Below, piece by piece: positions 43,044 to 51,211 of a stretch of DNA of 64,000 nucleotides. A program made the translations under genes and the position numbers. This DNA comes from Halomonas halophila (GTDB taxonomy: Bacteria > Pseudomonadota > Gammaproteobacteria > Pseudomonadales > Halomonadaceae). The stretch is from contig NZ_CP129121.1 in NCBI RefSeq assembly GCF_030406665.1, forward strand, positions 2,666,001 through 2,730,000, in the 5' to 3' direction. Position 1 is the first letter of the stretch. Every line of letters begins with the position of its first letter. The notes beneath the pieces were generated by a model. That model had not been told where the DNA came from, ran no database searches, and was given only the letters and a program-made list of their open reading frames with translations.

Positions 43044-44096
43044 TTACTGGATGTTGGTGATGATGTCCTCGTAGACGGACATCTTGGTCTCCAGATACTG
43101 GGCGGCTTCGTCGGACGGCTTGAAGTTGGGAATGAAGAAGGAGTTCTTCTGGGTCTCCTGGATCTCACCTTCGGCATAGATCTCGGCGAGCGCCTGGTCG
43201 ATCTGGTCGACGATGGCCTGATCCATGTCCTTGTTGTAAAGGAAGAAGAATTCCTTATCGAAGGTGAAGTTGTTGCCGTTGCCCATCGGCACGGACACAT
43301 TGGGCTCGACGTACTGCAGCAGCTGCTCGCGAGTGGTCTGGCCGAGACCGTCTTCCGGCGCCTGTTCGATGGTGCCCTGACGCGCGGTCAGCCACAGGAA
43401 GCGCATGGCCTTCTGGTCGTCTTCCGGCAGGCGCGTGTACTGCTCGTTGGCCTGCACGGTGCCATTGATCATGTCGGCCTGGTCATCGAAGAGCTGCTGG
43501 TTCTTGTCGGCCTGAGAGCCGGTGTTGACGGCCACCAGGTTGTCTTCCATGCCCGGATGCTCGATGGCGATGGCATTCTTCAGGGCGCTGAAGCCGATTT
43601 CCGAGACGCCGCCGGGCTGGATGGCGACACGCACTTCCTCACCGTTACCGACCGCCGCGATCACGTCGTCCAGGGTCTCGTAGGGCGAGTCCTTGGGCAC
43701 CAGGTAGGCATTGCCCGGGTTGATGGCGACGGTCGGCCCGATGGTGTACTTCTCGAAGATGTCGTCGTACCCCTGAACGCCGTACAGGTTTCCGAGGTAG
43801 GACTGATCGTGGAAGATCATCAGGGTGTTGCCGCGCGCATCGCGATCCAGAAAGCGGAAAGCCGAGCTCGCACCGACGGCATCCACCTTCATGTTGATGT
43901 CGAGGTGCTCGGCCAGGGCATCGGCGACGATGCTGGAGTTCTGGTAAGTATCACCGCCCGTGGAGGTCGAGCCGATCACCACGCGCACGTTGCCGCGCAG
44001 CGGACCGTCGGCGGCCATGGCGGCGGCACTGCCGAACGCCATGCCGGCCATCAGGACGGAGGTTCCGAGTGTCTTGCAGATGCTGGGCATGCTCAT
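43044..44096 (-). CDS. tctC: tripartite tricarboxylate-type transporter, binding protein
   Basis: The 350-residue protein has a signal peptide (to about residue 29, AAAMAADG) and a periplasmic binding fold with VRVVIGSTSTGGDTYQNSS at the ligand site. AGAGG lies before the ATG at 44096; another ATG is two codons on. It follows kdgD by 54 bases with no promoter seen between them, so both come from the kdgD promoter. Confidence 0.87.
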   Translation of the reverse strand: MSMPSICKTLGTSVLMAGMAFGSAAAMAADGPLRGNVRVVIGSTSTGGDTYQNSSIVADALAEHLDINMKVDAVGASSAFRFLDRDARGNTLMIFHDQSYLGNLYGVQGYDDIFEKYTIGPTVAINPGNAYLVPKDSPYETLDDVIAAVGNGEEVRVAIQPGGVSEIGFSALKNAIAIEHPGMEDNLVAVNTGSQADKNQQLFDDQADMINGTVQANEQYTRLPEDDQKAMRFLWLTARQGTIEQAPEDGLGQTTREQLLQYVEPNVSVPMGNGNNFTFDKEFFFLYNKDMDQAIVDQIDQALAEIYAEGEIQETQKNSFFIPNFKPSDEAAQYLETKMSVYEDIITNIQ

Positions 44097-44150
44097 GTTT
44101 CACCTCTTCGCTGTCATTGTTGAGAGTGGGTGAAGTTCGGGCTCTTGCTC

Positions 44151-45068
44151 TTAGTAGCCCTTGGCGGTCTCGACCAGCGTAGCCAGTCGTTCCCGTTCCT
44201 CGGCATTCGGCATCTCGAGCGGCGCGCGAACGCTGCCGGCGGGACGCCCAATGATCTCGGCACCGGCCTTGATCAGGCTGACCGCATAGCCGGACTTCTG
44301 GTCGCGCAGATCGACGAAGGGCAGGAAGAAGTCGCGGGAAATGCGCCGCACGGTGTCGCTGTCGCCGGCCCGCAGCGCCTTGTAGAAGGTCACCGCCATG
44401 TCGGGCACGAAGTTGAACACCGCGCTGGAGTAAGTGTTCACGCCCACGGCCAGATAGGCCTCGGCCATGATCTCGGCGGTGGGCACGCCACCCACGTAGG
44501 CCAGCCGGTCGCCCACGGTGCGGATGATCCGGTTGAGGGCCTGCATGTCGCCCTTGCCATCCTTCAAGCCGATCAGGTTGGGGCAGGCATCGGCCAGGCG
44601 CTTCACCGCGTGCGGCTTCATGATGCCGTTGGCACGGTTGTAGTAGATGACGCTGATGGAGGTCGAGTCACAGATCTGGCGCGCGTACTCCACCAGACCG
44701 TCCTGGGGGCACTCGGTCAGGTACGGCGGCATCAGCAGGATGCCGTCGGCGCCCTCTTCCTCGGCGATCTTCGCGAAGGCGCTGCCGGTGGCCACGCTCA
44801 GACCGGCGCTGGCGATGACCGGGAGCTTGCCGTCGACGACCTTCACCGCCAGACGCACGATCTCGCGGAACTCGTCCTGGGACAGGTTGAAGAACTCCCC
44901 GGTGCCGCCGGCGACGAACACCGCCGAGATCTCGTGGCTGATGAACCACTCCAGACGCTGCCGATAGCTCTCGGCATCGAAACGCCCTTCGGCGTCGAAA
45001 TCGGTGATCGGGAAGGACAGCAGTCCATCGCTGATCGCTTGTTTGACATCTTCGCGGGTAAAGGTCAC
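44151..45068 (-). CDS. kdgD: 5-dehydro-4-deoxyglucarate dehydratase
   Basis: KdgD dehydrates and decarboxylates 5-dehydro-4-deoxyglucarate to alpha-ketoglutarate semialdehyde. The 305-residue DapA-family protein has FPITDFDAEG, GGTGEFFNLSQ, the catalytic Tyr in SVIYYNRANG and the Schiff-base Lys in LIGLKDGKGD. Start is GTG at 45068 with GAGGA eight bases upstream. It is the first gene of the operon kdgD-tctCBA-garD-gudD-dehydrogenase. Confidence 0.94.
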   Translation of the reverse strand: MTFTREDVKQAISDGLLSFPITDFDAEGRFDAESYRQRLEWFISHEISAVFVAGGTGEFFNLSQDEFREIVRLAVKVVDGKLPVIASAGLSVATGSAFAKIAEEEGADGILLMPPYLTECPQDGLVEYARQICDSTSISVIYYNRANGIMKPHAVKRLADACPNLIGLKDGKGDMQALNRIIRTVGDRLAYVGGVPTAEIMAEAYLAVGVNTYSSAVFNFVPDMAVTFYKALRAGDSDTVRRISRDFFLPFVDLRDQKSGYAVSLIKAGAEIIGRPAGSVRAPLEMPNAEERERLATLVETAKGY

Positions 45069-45118
45069 CAGATCGTCCTCTTGTCAGCCTCGGGATAACA
45101 CGAGGAGGCGGGTTCCTC

Positions 45119-45138
45119 ATGTCATACATCATACAAAG
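45119..45138. promoter_or_regulatory. operator-like motif, site d (kdgD)
   Basis: ATGTCATACATCATACAAAG matches 19 of 20 consensus positions. It covers the predicted transcription start near 45136. Confidence 0.7.
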
Positions 45139-45142
45139 TGAG

Positions 45143-45171
45143 AAATTAGTCACCCTGCGCCGGCCTGGCAA
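45143..45171 (-). promoter_or_regulatory. kdgD operon promoter
   Basis: TTGCCA (45171-45166), 17 bases, TAATTT (45148-45143). It is sandwiched between operator d and the upstream box. Confidence 0.55.
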
Positions 45172-45187
45172 TAAGCCCAAAGTCGTG

Positions 45188-45205
45188 TATAGACTAAAGT
45201 CGCAT
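45188..45205. promoter_or_regulatory. upstream box of the kdgD promoter
   Basis: TATAGACTAAAGTCGCAT contains the dyad GACT-AA-AGTC. It is centred about 60 bases upstream of the predicted start. AAAGTCG is also repeated at 45179-45185. Confidence 0.5.
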
Positions 45206-45278
45206 CACCTGCAGCATCGCACCAGCGCCCCTCGAGCCGCCTGATGCCGACCCTCACGCCGGGAAAGGCTCCCCCAAG

Positions 45279-45310
45279 AAAAACGGGCAGACCGAAGATC
45301 GGTCTGCCCG
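45279..45310 (-). terminator. terminator of the ghrB-like gene
   Basis: CGGGCAGACCGA pairs perfectly with TCGGTCTGCCCG (12 bp, loop AGA), followed on the minus strand by five T. Confidence 0.9.
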
Positions 45311-45344
45311 GCAGTAGAAAAAGCAGCGCCACGCATCGTCTTGC

Positions 45345-46307
45345 TCAAACGGCGGTGATCGCTCCCTCGCCGGCCAGCACCCGCTTGACGTTGTCCACCG
45401 CCAGATCGCACATGGCATTACGCGTCTGGAAGGTCGAGGAACCGATGTGAGGCAGGCACACGGCATTGTCGAGCGTCATCAGGGGCGACGCCGTGGACAG
45501 CGGCTCCCGCTCGTACACGTCCAGTCCCGCACAGTGGAGGGTACCGTCCTGCAGGCAGGCGACGAGCTCATCCTCGCGCACCACCTTGCCGCGGGAGATG
45601 TTGACGAAGACGGCATGCGGCCGGGTCAGCGCGAAGTGCTCGCGTCCGATCAGCCCTTCGGTCTCTGCCGACAGGGGGACGGTCACGCAGATGAAGTCGG
45701 ACTCGCGGAACAGGGTCTCGAGATCGACACGACGGGCCTCGAGCGCGTCTTCCACCTCCGGCTTGGCCGAGCGGTTGGTATAGTTCACCGACATGCCGAA
45801 GCCGTCGTGGCCGCGCCGTGCCACCGCCTGCCCGATGCGTCCCAGGCCCACGATGCCCAGGGTCTTGCCGTGGACGTCGACGCCGAAGTCCTCGCGCGAG
45901 AGCGAGGCCGTCCATTCATGACCGCGAACCTTGCGCAGCATCTCGCCGGCGCGACGCGCCGCCATCATCAGCAGCAGGAAACCGGTATCGGCCGTGGATT
46001 CGGTCAGCACGTCCGGCGTGTTGGTCAGCACGATGCCACGCTCGCGCATGGCCTCGATCGGGTAGCTGTCGACACCGACCGAAACGCTGGCCACCACCCT
46101 GAGGCGGGGCGCCTTGTCCAGCAGTGCCTCGGTGAACGCCACGTTCGACCCCAGATAGGCATCGGCCTGGGCCATGGCCTCCTCGAAGGCGGCGCGGTCC
46201 TGATCGTCGACCAGCCTCGTGAAATGCGTCAGATTGAACGCGTCGGAGAGGGCCTCGACGAGCGCCGGATACAGCTCGTGCACGACCACCAGGTTTTGCG
46301 TTTTCAT
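45345..46307 (-). CDS. D-2-hydroxyacid dehydrogenase, GhrB/TkrA type
   Basis: The 320-residue protein has the NAD-binding LGIVGLGRIGQAVARR and the catalytic Arg, Glu and His in ISRGKVV, YEREPLS and PHIGSST. It resembles GhrB (glyoxylate, hydroxypyruvate and 2-ketogluconate reductase). It carries the same promoter architecture as kdgD, so it probably reduces a 2-keto intermediate of uronate metabolism. The ATG at 46307 follows GGAG. Confidence 0.88.
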   Translation of the reverse strand: MKTQNLVVVHELYPALVEALSDAFNLTHFTRLVDDQDRAAFEEAMAQADAYLGSNVAFTEALLDKAPRLRVVASVSVGVDSYPIEAMRERGIVLTNTPDVLTESTADTGFLLLMMAARRAGEMLRKVRGHEWTASLSREDFGVDVHGKTLGIVGLGRIGQAVARRGHDGFGMSVNYTNRSAKPEVEDALEARRVDLETLFRESDFICVTVPLSAETEGLIGREHFALTRPHAVFVNISRGKVVREDELVACLQDGTLHCAGLDVYEREPLSTASPLMTLDNAVCLPHIGSSTFQTRNAMCDLAVDNVKRVLAGEGAITAV

Positions 46308-46460
46308 CACTGCGGGCTCCACCACATTGTCGATCGACGGAACGCTTGGCGCATCCGGGCACCTCATCCAGGCACGGCCAGGAAGGCCGCCGGGGTGGCA
46401 GGCTGACGGTCGCCGATGCCTCCTTGCGTCCGGCTCATGGCGACACGAGGCACAGGGCTC

Positions 46461-46480
46461 ATGTCATACATCACACAAAA
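46461..46480. promoter_or_regulatory. operator-like motif, site e (ghrB-like gene)
   Basis: ATGTCATACATCACACAAAA matches 18 of 20 consensus positions and covers the predicted start near 46478. Confidence 0.65.
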
Positions 46481-46484
46481 TAGA

Positions 46485-46514
46485 AAACTATCGAGCCTCC
46501 TAATGGTAGGGCAA
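46485..46514 (-). promoter_or_regulatory. promoter of the ghrB-like gene
   Basis: TTGCCC (46514-46509), 18 bases, TAGTTT (46490-46485), placed as at kdgD between two conserved boxes. Confidence 0.5.
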
Positions 46515-46528
46515 GTCAGTCGGCATGA

Positions 46529-46545
46529 GTCGAGACTAAAGTGCA
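46529..46545. promoter_or_regulatory. upstream box of the ghrB-like promoter
   Basis: GTCGAGACTAAAGTGCA shares GACTAAAGT with the kdgD box. It lies 49 bases from operator e. Confidence 0.5.
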
Positions 46546-46650
46546 AGCGCCCTGCCGCCGCCGTTTCGGGCAATGAGACTTGAACGTGCGTCATGAGACA
46601 TGCATTCAATAGCGGGAAATTATTAGCCAACACATCGATTTGGCGACACC

Positions 46651-46670
46651 ATATACGACTTTAGTTTAAC
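46651..46670. promoter_or_regulatory. box before the second AEC gene
   Basis: ATATACGACTTTAGTTTAAC is the kdgD-type box read in the same direction relative to its gene. It is only 26 bases before the AEC ATG, and no operator motif accompanies it. Confidence 0.4.
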
Positions 46671-46695
46671 AACCGCCGCCACCCCCGGACGCCTC

Positions 46696-47655
46696 ATGCC
46701 CCTGATCGATATCTTCCTCTCGACGCTGAACATCACCCTGCCAGTCTTCGCCATGGTCTTCATCGGCATCGGGCTGAAGCGTCTTCGCTGGATCGATCAG
46801 GCCTTCGTCGACACGGCATCGAAGCTGGTCTTTCGGGGCACCCTGCCGACCCTGCTGTTTTTCGGCCTGGCCGGGACCGATCTGGAGGCGACGCTCGACC
46901 CCTGGATGCTGGCGTTCTTCACCCTGGCCACCCTGCTGAGCTTCGCCGCGGCCTGGGGCTGGGCCCTGCTGCGGGTGCGGCGCCCGCTGCGCGGAGTCTA
47001 TGTTCAGGGCGCGTTCCGCGGCAACTGCGGCATCGTGGGGCTGGCCCTGGCCGCCGGCATGTACGGCGATGCCGGCATCTCGCTGGCGGGGCTGCTGCTC
47101 GGCGTGGTGATTCTCAGCTACAACGTGCTCTCGGTCATCGTGCTGGCCACCTACCAGCCCCGCGAAACGGGAGGACGAGGCGTCGACTGGGCCCATATCG
47201 TGCGCCACATCGTGACCAACCCGCTGATCCTGGCCGTGCTTGCCGCCACGCCCTTCGCCATCTTCGAGGTGCCGCTGCCCGACTGGCTGACCACCACCGG
47301 CGACTACTTCGCCTCGTTGACCCTGCCCCTGGCCCTCATCTGCATCGGCGCCACCCTCTCCACCCGCGCCCTCAGGAAGGGCTATCGCACCACCGTCAGC
47401 GCCAGCCTGGCCAAGATGGTGGCCGTGCCCGCCGTGGCGACGCTGCTGGCGGTGGCGGCGGGCTTCACCGGGCCGGCACTGGGCGTGATGTTCCTGTTCT
47501 TCGCCAGTCCCACGGCGGCGGCGGCCTTCGTGATGGCCAAGGCCATGGGCAACGACGAGACCCTGACCGCCAACATCATCGCCATGACCACGCTGATGGC
47601 CAGCGTGACCGTGACCCTAGGCGTCTTCGTGCTAAGGCTGGCCGGACTGATCTAG
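46696..47655 (+). CDS. AEC-family permease, second paralogue
   Basis: The 319-residue protein has about ten membrane segments and shares VFAMVFIGIGLKRLRWIDQA, GAFRGNCGIVGLALAAGMYG and LPLALICIGATLS with the paralogue at 35224-36165. The two bracket the aldarate operon. Their sequence has diverged enough that different substrates or directions are possible. No clear Shine-Dalgarno precedes the ATG. Confidence 0.87.
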   Translation: MPLIDIFLSTLNITLPVFAMVFIGIGLKRLRWIDQAFVDTASKLVFRGTLPTLLFFGLAGTDLEATLDPWMLAFFTLATLLSFAAAWGWALLRVRRPLRGVYVQGAFRGNCGIVGLALAAGMYGDAGISLAGLLLGVVILSYNVLSVIVLATYQPRETGGRGVDWAHIVRHIVTNPLILAVLAATPFAIFEVPLPDWLTTTGDYFASLTLPLALICIGATLSTRALRKGYRTTVSASLAKMVAVPAVATLLAVAAGFTGPALGVMFLFFASPTAAAAFVMAKAMGNDETLTANIIAMTTLMASVTVTLGVFVLRLAGLI

Positions 47656-47676
47656 CCGAGGCGGCCGCCCGAGACG

Positions 47677-47703
47677 ACGACGGCGCCCCTGGGGCGCCGT
47701 CGT
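47677..47703. terminator. hairpin between second AEC gene and ABM gene
   Basis: ACGACGGCGCCCC and GGGGCGCCGTCGT are perfect complements separated by one base, between convergent genes. No U-run is present. Confidence 0.55.
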
Positions 47704-47729
47704 GATGCTGGCATGGCAGGCATCGCGGA

Positions 47730-48050
47730 TCAGCGATAGCCGCCGGCCACGGTGCCTTCGACCACCGCGAACTGCTCGATGCCGCCGCCCTCGGCGGTGG
47801 CCTCCGCCGGCAGCGGATTGGCATGGGCGCGCTTGAAGTCGTCGCTGCCGACCCAGGCACGGAAGGCCTCCTGGCTTTCCCACTCGGTCTCCACCACGTA
47901 GGGGGCCTGGTTGCCCTGAGGGCGCAGCACGCGCATGGCGACGAATCCCGGCTGCTTGTCGATCTCCCCGGCGCGGGCCCGGAAGCGCGCCTCGAACGCG
48001 TCCTCGAAGCCCGGATTCACATGGATGCGGTTGTTGACGATATAGCTCAT
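47730..48050 (-). CDS. antibiotic biosynthesis monooxygenase-domain protein
   Basis: The 106-residue ferredoxin-like protein has NRIHVNPGFEDAFEARF, QPGFVAMRVLRP and ETEWESQEAFRAWVGS, as in ABM-domain and heme-degrading monooxygenase-like proteins. No cofactor site can be named. The ATG at 48050 is favoured over an upstream ATG; GGAAGG lies upstream. It ends a group with sixA and gpsA on the minus strand. Confidence 0.78.
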   Translation of the reverse strand: MSYIVNNRIHVNPGFEDAFEARFRARAGEIDKQPGFVAMRVLRPQGNQAPYVVETEWESQEAFRAWVGSDDFKRAHANPLPAEATAEGGGIEQFAVVEGTVAGGYR

Positions 48051-48070
48051 GGTTTCAGCCCTTCCTTCAC

Positions 48071-48553
48071 TCAAGCGATGTCGGCGGGTGACGTGAAACG
48101 GGCCAGCCGCGCGCAGCCGGCGGCCCGCACCTCGGCGTCGAGCTCTGCGACGGCGGCGGTGGGAAAGCCGAGACCGCGATCGCCGCGCCCCTCGACCAGC
48201 AGCCCCGTGAGCGCGCCGACCAGCGGCATATGGCTGACCAGCAGCAGCGGGCGGTCGTCGTCCTGCTCGAGCAGCCAGTCGACCACGGCCTGGGGCGGAT
48301 CGTCCGGGGTGATGCAGGGCAGCGTCTCCGCCGGCACGCCGAGAGCCTCGCCAACGCGCTCCGCGGTCTGCTGGGCGCGGCGATAGGGGCTCGCCACCAG
48401 CCGCAGGCGCGCGAGGTCGAGATCCGTTCGCCCCGCCAGCCAGGCGCCCATGCCCGCGGCCTCTTCCTGGCCGCGGACGGTCAGCTCGCGGGCCGCATCG
48501 GGGCTGCCCGGCCCCGCTTCGCCATGGCGCATGATCAACAACGGTTCAGCCAT
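48071..48553 (-). CDS. sixA: phosphohistidine phosphatase
   Basis: SixA removes phosphate from histidine residues of signalling proteins. The 160-residue protein has the RHG motif as LLIMRHGEA (His10) and the second His in LLVSHMPLVG. Small size without a long insert fits SixA. GGAGG precedes the ATG at 48553, which lies inside the end of gpsA (8-bp overlap), so the two are coupled. Confidence 0.9.
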   Translation of the reverse strand: MAEPLLIMRHGEAGPGSPDAARELTVRGQEEAAGMGAWLAGRTDLDLARLRLVASPYRRAQQTAERVGEALGVPAETLPCITPDDPPQAVVDWLLEQDDDRPLLLVSHMPLVGALTGLLVEGRGDRGLGFPTAAVAELDAEVRAAGCARLARFTSPADIA

Positions 48554-49646
48554 GCGGGCCTCCGGTGTCGCGATGGTCCTGCTGGACGTTCTCGCGCGAG
48601 AGCACGAACTCCACGTCGCTGCTCTGTTCGCCACGCATCAGCAGACGCGCCATCTCACGCGCGGGCACGCCCTCGAACAGCACCTGATAGAGCCCCTCGG
48701 CGATCGGCATGTAGACGCCCTCCTCGCGGGACTTGTCGCGCACCAGGCGCACGGTATTGACGCCTTCGGCGACCTGGCCCAGTGCCTCGACGGCCTCGTC
48801 GAGGGTGCGCCCCTCGCCCAGCGCGAAGCCGACCCGGTAGTTGCGCGAACGGCTCGACGAGCAGGTGACGATCAGGTCTCCGACCCCGGCCAGGCCGAGG
48901 AAGGTCATGGGATTGGCGCCCTGGGACACGGCGAAGCGGCTCATCTCGGCCAGCGCCCGGGTCATCAGCATGCTGCGGGTGTTCTCGCCCATGCCCAGCG
49001 CCGCGGCCATTCCGGCGGCGATGGCATAGACGTTCTTGAGCGCCCCGCCCAGCTCGACGCCGTAGCGGTCGTTGCTGGCATAGACGCGGAAATAGTCACA
49101 GCCCAGCGCCGTCTGCACCCGGGTGCGGGTCAGCGGGTCGTCGCTGGCAATCACCGTGGCGGTGAGCTGGCGCTCGGCGACCTCGGTGGCCAGGTTGGGG
49201 CCGGAGAGCACGCCGATGTGCGCGAAGCCGGTCTCCTCCTCGAGCAGCTGGCTCATCAGCTTGAAGCCGTCTTCCTGGATGCCCTTGGTGGTGCTGACCA
49301 GTATCTGGGACGGCGTCAGCCAGGGCAGCGCCTGACGCACCACCTGACGGAAGGCCTGGGACGGAATCGCCACCAGCACCAGGCCGGCGCCGGGCAGCAC
49401 GTCCTCGAAGGCGCTCGAGGCCTTCACGGCGGGATTGATGGCATAGTCGGGCAGGTAGCGGCCGTTGCGATGCTCGCGGTTGATCTGCTCGACCAGCGCG
49501 GGGTCGCGCAGCCACTGGCGCACCTCGAAGCCGTTGTCGGCGGCGATGCTGGCGAGCGCGGTGCCGAAGCTGCCGCCCCCGAGCACCGCCACCCGCTGAC
49601 TGCGATCATCGCTGCTGCGATCAGGATTGCTGCGATCGTCGGACAT
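48546..49646 (-). CDS. gpsA: glycerol-3-phosphate dehydrogenase [NAD(P)+]
   Basis: GpsA makes sn-glycerol-3-phosphate for phospholipid synthesis. The 366-residue protein has AVLGGGSFGTALA near residue 20, SGPNLATEV, the catalytic Lys in ELGGALKNVYAIAAG and the G3P-binding GDLIVTCSSSRSRN. The first 17 residues are a Asp/Arg/Ser-rich extension (SDDRS repeated) not usual in the family. The start is followed by sixA. Confidence 0.95.
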   Translation of the reverse strand: MSDDRSNPDRSSDDRSQRVAVLGGGSFGTALASIAADNGFEVRQWLRDPALVEQINREHRNGRYLPDYAINPAVKASSAFEDVLPGAGLVLVAIPSQAFRQVVRQALPWLTPSQILVSTTKGIQEDGFKLMSQLLEEETGFAHIGVLSGPNLATEVAERQLTATVIASDDPLTRTRVQTALGCDYFRVYASNDRYGVELGGALKNVYAIAAGMAAALGMGENTRSMLMTRALAEMSRFAVSQGANPMTFLGLAGVGDLIVTCSSSRSRNYRVGFALGEGRTLDEAVEALGQVAEGVNTVRLVRDKSREEGVYMPIAEGLYQVLFEGVPAREMARLLMRGEQSSDVEFVLSRENVQQDHRDTGGPHG

Positions 49647-49683
49647 GGTCGCCCCGGGAGTGGAAATGGTCCGGCGATTGTAA

Positions 49684-49708
49684 CGAAAAACGCCCCCAGT
49701 GGGGGCGT
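49684..49708 (-). terminator. terminator after pntB
   Basis: ACGCCCCC pairs with GGGGGCGT around three bases, followed on the minus strand by TTTTCG. Confidence 0.75.
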
Positions 49709-49752
49709 CCTGACGGCTGGTGTCGGGCCGCCGGAGCGGCCCGCAGGGCGGA

Positions 49753-51195
49753 TCAATCGATCAGCGGCACCAGGGTGTCGATGCTCGAACGGGCATCGCC
49801 GTAGAGCATCCGGGTGTTCTCCTTGAAGAACAGCGGGTTCTCGATGCCGGAGTAGCCGGTGCCCTGGCCACGCTTGCAGACGAACACGTTCTTGGCTTCC
49901 CAGACCTTCAGCACCGGCATGCCGGCGATCGGGCTGTTGGGGTCTTCCTGGGCGGCCGGATTGACGATGTCGTTGGAGCCGATGACGATCACCACGTCGG
50001 TGCTGGCAAAATCGTCGTTGATCTCGTCCATCTCGAGCACGATGTCGTAGGGCACCTTGGCCTCGGCCAGCAGCACGTTCATGTGCCCCGGCAGGCGGCC
50101 GGCGACCGGGTGGATGCCGAAACGCACTTCCTTGCCGGCACTGCGCAGCTTGCGGGTCAGCTCGCTGACCGCGTTCTGCGCCTGGGCCACCGCCATGCCG
50201 TAGCCCGGCACGATGACGACGCTGTCGGCGTCGTTCAGCGCGCTGGCCACGCCGGCGGTGTCGATCGCGACCTGCTCGCCCTCGATCTCCGCCGCCGGCC
50301 CCTGGCTGCCGCCGAAGCCGCCCAGGATCACGTTGACGAAGTTGCGATTCATCGCCTTGCACATGATGTAGGAGAGGATCGCACCGGAGGAGCCCACCAG
50401 GGCACCGGTGACGATCAGCAGGTCATTGGACAGCGTGAAGCCGATGGCCGCCGCGGCCCAGCCGGAGTAGCTGTTCAGCATCGACACCACCACCGGCATG
50501 TCGGCGCCGCCGATGCCCATGATCAGGTGCCAGCCGATGAAGAAAGCCAGCAGCGCCAGCAGCAGCAGCGTCCAGACGCCCGCCCCGTTGAGGTAGAGCA
50601 CCGCCAGCCCCACGGAGGCGGCCGCGGCGGCGGCGTTCAGCAGGTGGCCGCCGGGCAGCTGCTTCGGCTTGCCGTCGACCTTGCCGGCCAGCTTGCCGAA
50701 GGCGATCACCGAGCCGGTGAAGGTCACCGCGCCGATGAACACGCCGAGCACCACCTCGATCTGCAGGAAGGTGAGCTCCGCCGGGGTCTTCTTCGCCACC
50801 AGGGCGGCGAAGGCCGAGAAGCCCTCGGTGCCTTCCCCGGCCAGCTGGCTGGCCAGTACGCGGCGGCGCTCCAGGTCGGCGTTGAGGCCGACGAACACCG
50901 CGGCCAGGCCGACGAAGCTGTGCAGGGCCGCGACCAGCTGCGGCATCTCGGTCATCTCGACCTTCTTCGCCAGGTAGGCACCGATGACGGCGCCGATGGC
51001 CATCATCGGCAGCATCCACCAGTAGCCGCCGATGCCCGGCCCGAGGCCGGTGAAGAAGACGGCCACGCCCATGCCGATGATGCCGTACCAGACGGCGCGC
51101 TTGGCCTTCTCCTGGTTGCTCAAGCCCCCCAGCGAGAGGATGAACAGTACGCTTGCCGCGATCGAGGCGGCGGATACGAATCCTTGACTCAACAT
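49753..51195 (-). CDS. pntB: NAD(P) transhydrogenase subunit beta
   Basis: PntB forms the NADP-binding half of the proton-translocating transhydrogenase in the inner membrane. The 480-residue protein has about nine membrane helices (residues 1-250) and a C-terminal NADP domain with VIVPGYGMAVAQAQ, HPVAGRLPGHMNVLLAEA and KRGQGTGYSGIENPLF. Its ATG lies 16 bases after pntA, with GGAG upstream. Confidence 0.97.
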   Translation of the reverse strand: MLSQGFVSAASIAASVLFILSLGGLSNQEKAKRAVWYGIIGMGVAVFFTGLGPGIGGYWWMLPMMAIGAVIGAYLAKKVEMTEMPQLVAALHSFVGLAAVFVGLNADLERRRVLASQLAGEGTEGFSAFAALVAKKTPAELTFLQIEVVLGVFIGAVTFTGSVIAFGKLAGKVDGKPKQLPGGHLLNAAAAAASVGLAVLYLNGAGVWTLLLLALLAFFIGWHLIMGIGGADMPVVVSMLNSYSGWAAAAIGFTLSNDLLIVTGALVGSSGAILSYIMCKAMNRNFVNVILGGFGGSQGPAAEIEGEQVAIDTAGVASALNDADSVVIVPGYGMAVAQAQNAVSELTRKLRSAGKEVRFGIHPVAGRLPGHMNVLLAEAKVPYDIVLEMDEINDDFASTDVVIVIGSNDIVNPAAQEDPNSPIAGMPVLKVWEAKNVFVCKRGQGTGYSGIENPLFFKENTRMLYGDARSSIDTLVPLID

Positions 51196-51211
51196 CTCTT
51201 GATCTCCGGCC

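Larger units (their letters stand above)
46308..46695. other. regulatory region between ghrB-like and second AEC genes
   Basis: This 388-bp divergent region holds operator e, a ghrB promoter, an upstream box (46529-46545) and a second box (46651-46670) before the AEC gene. No gene was recognised in it. Confidence 0.65.
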
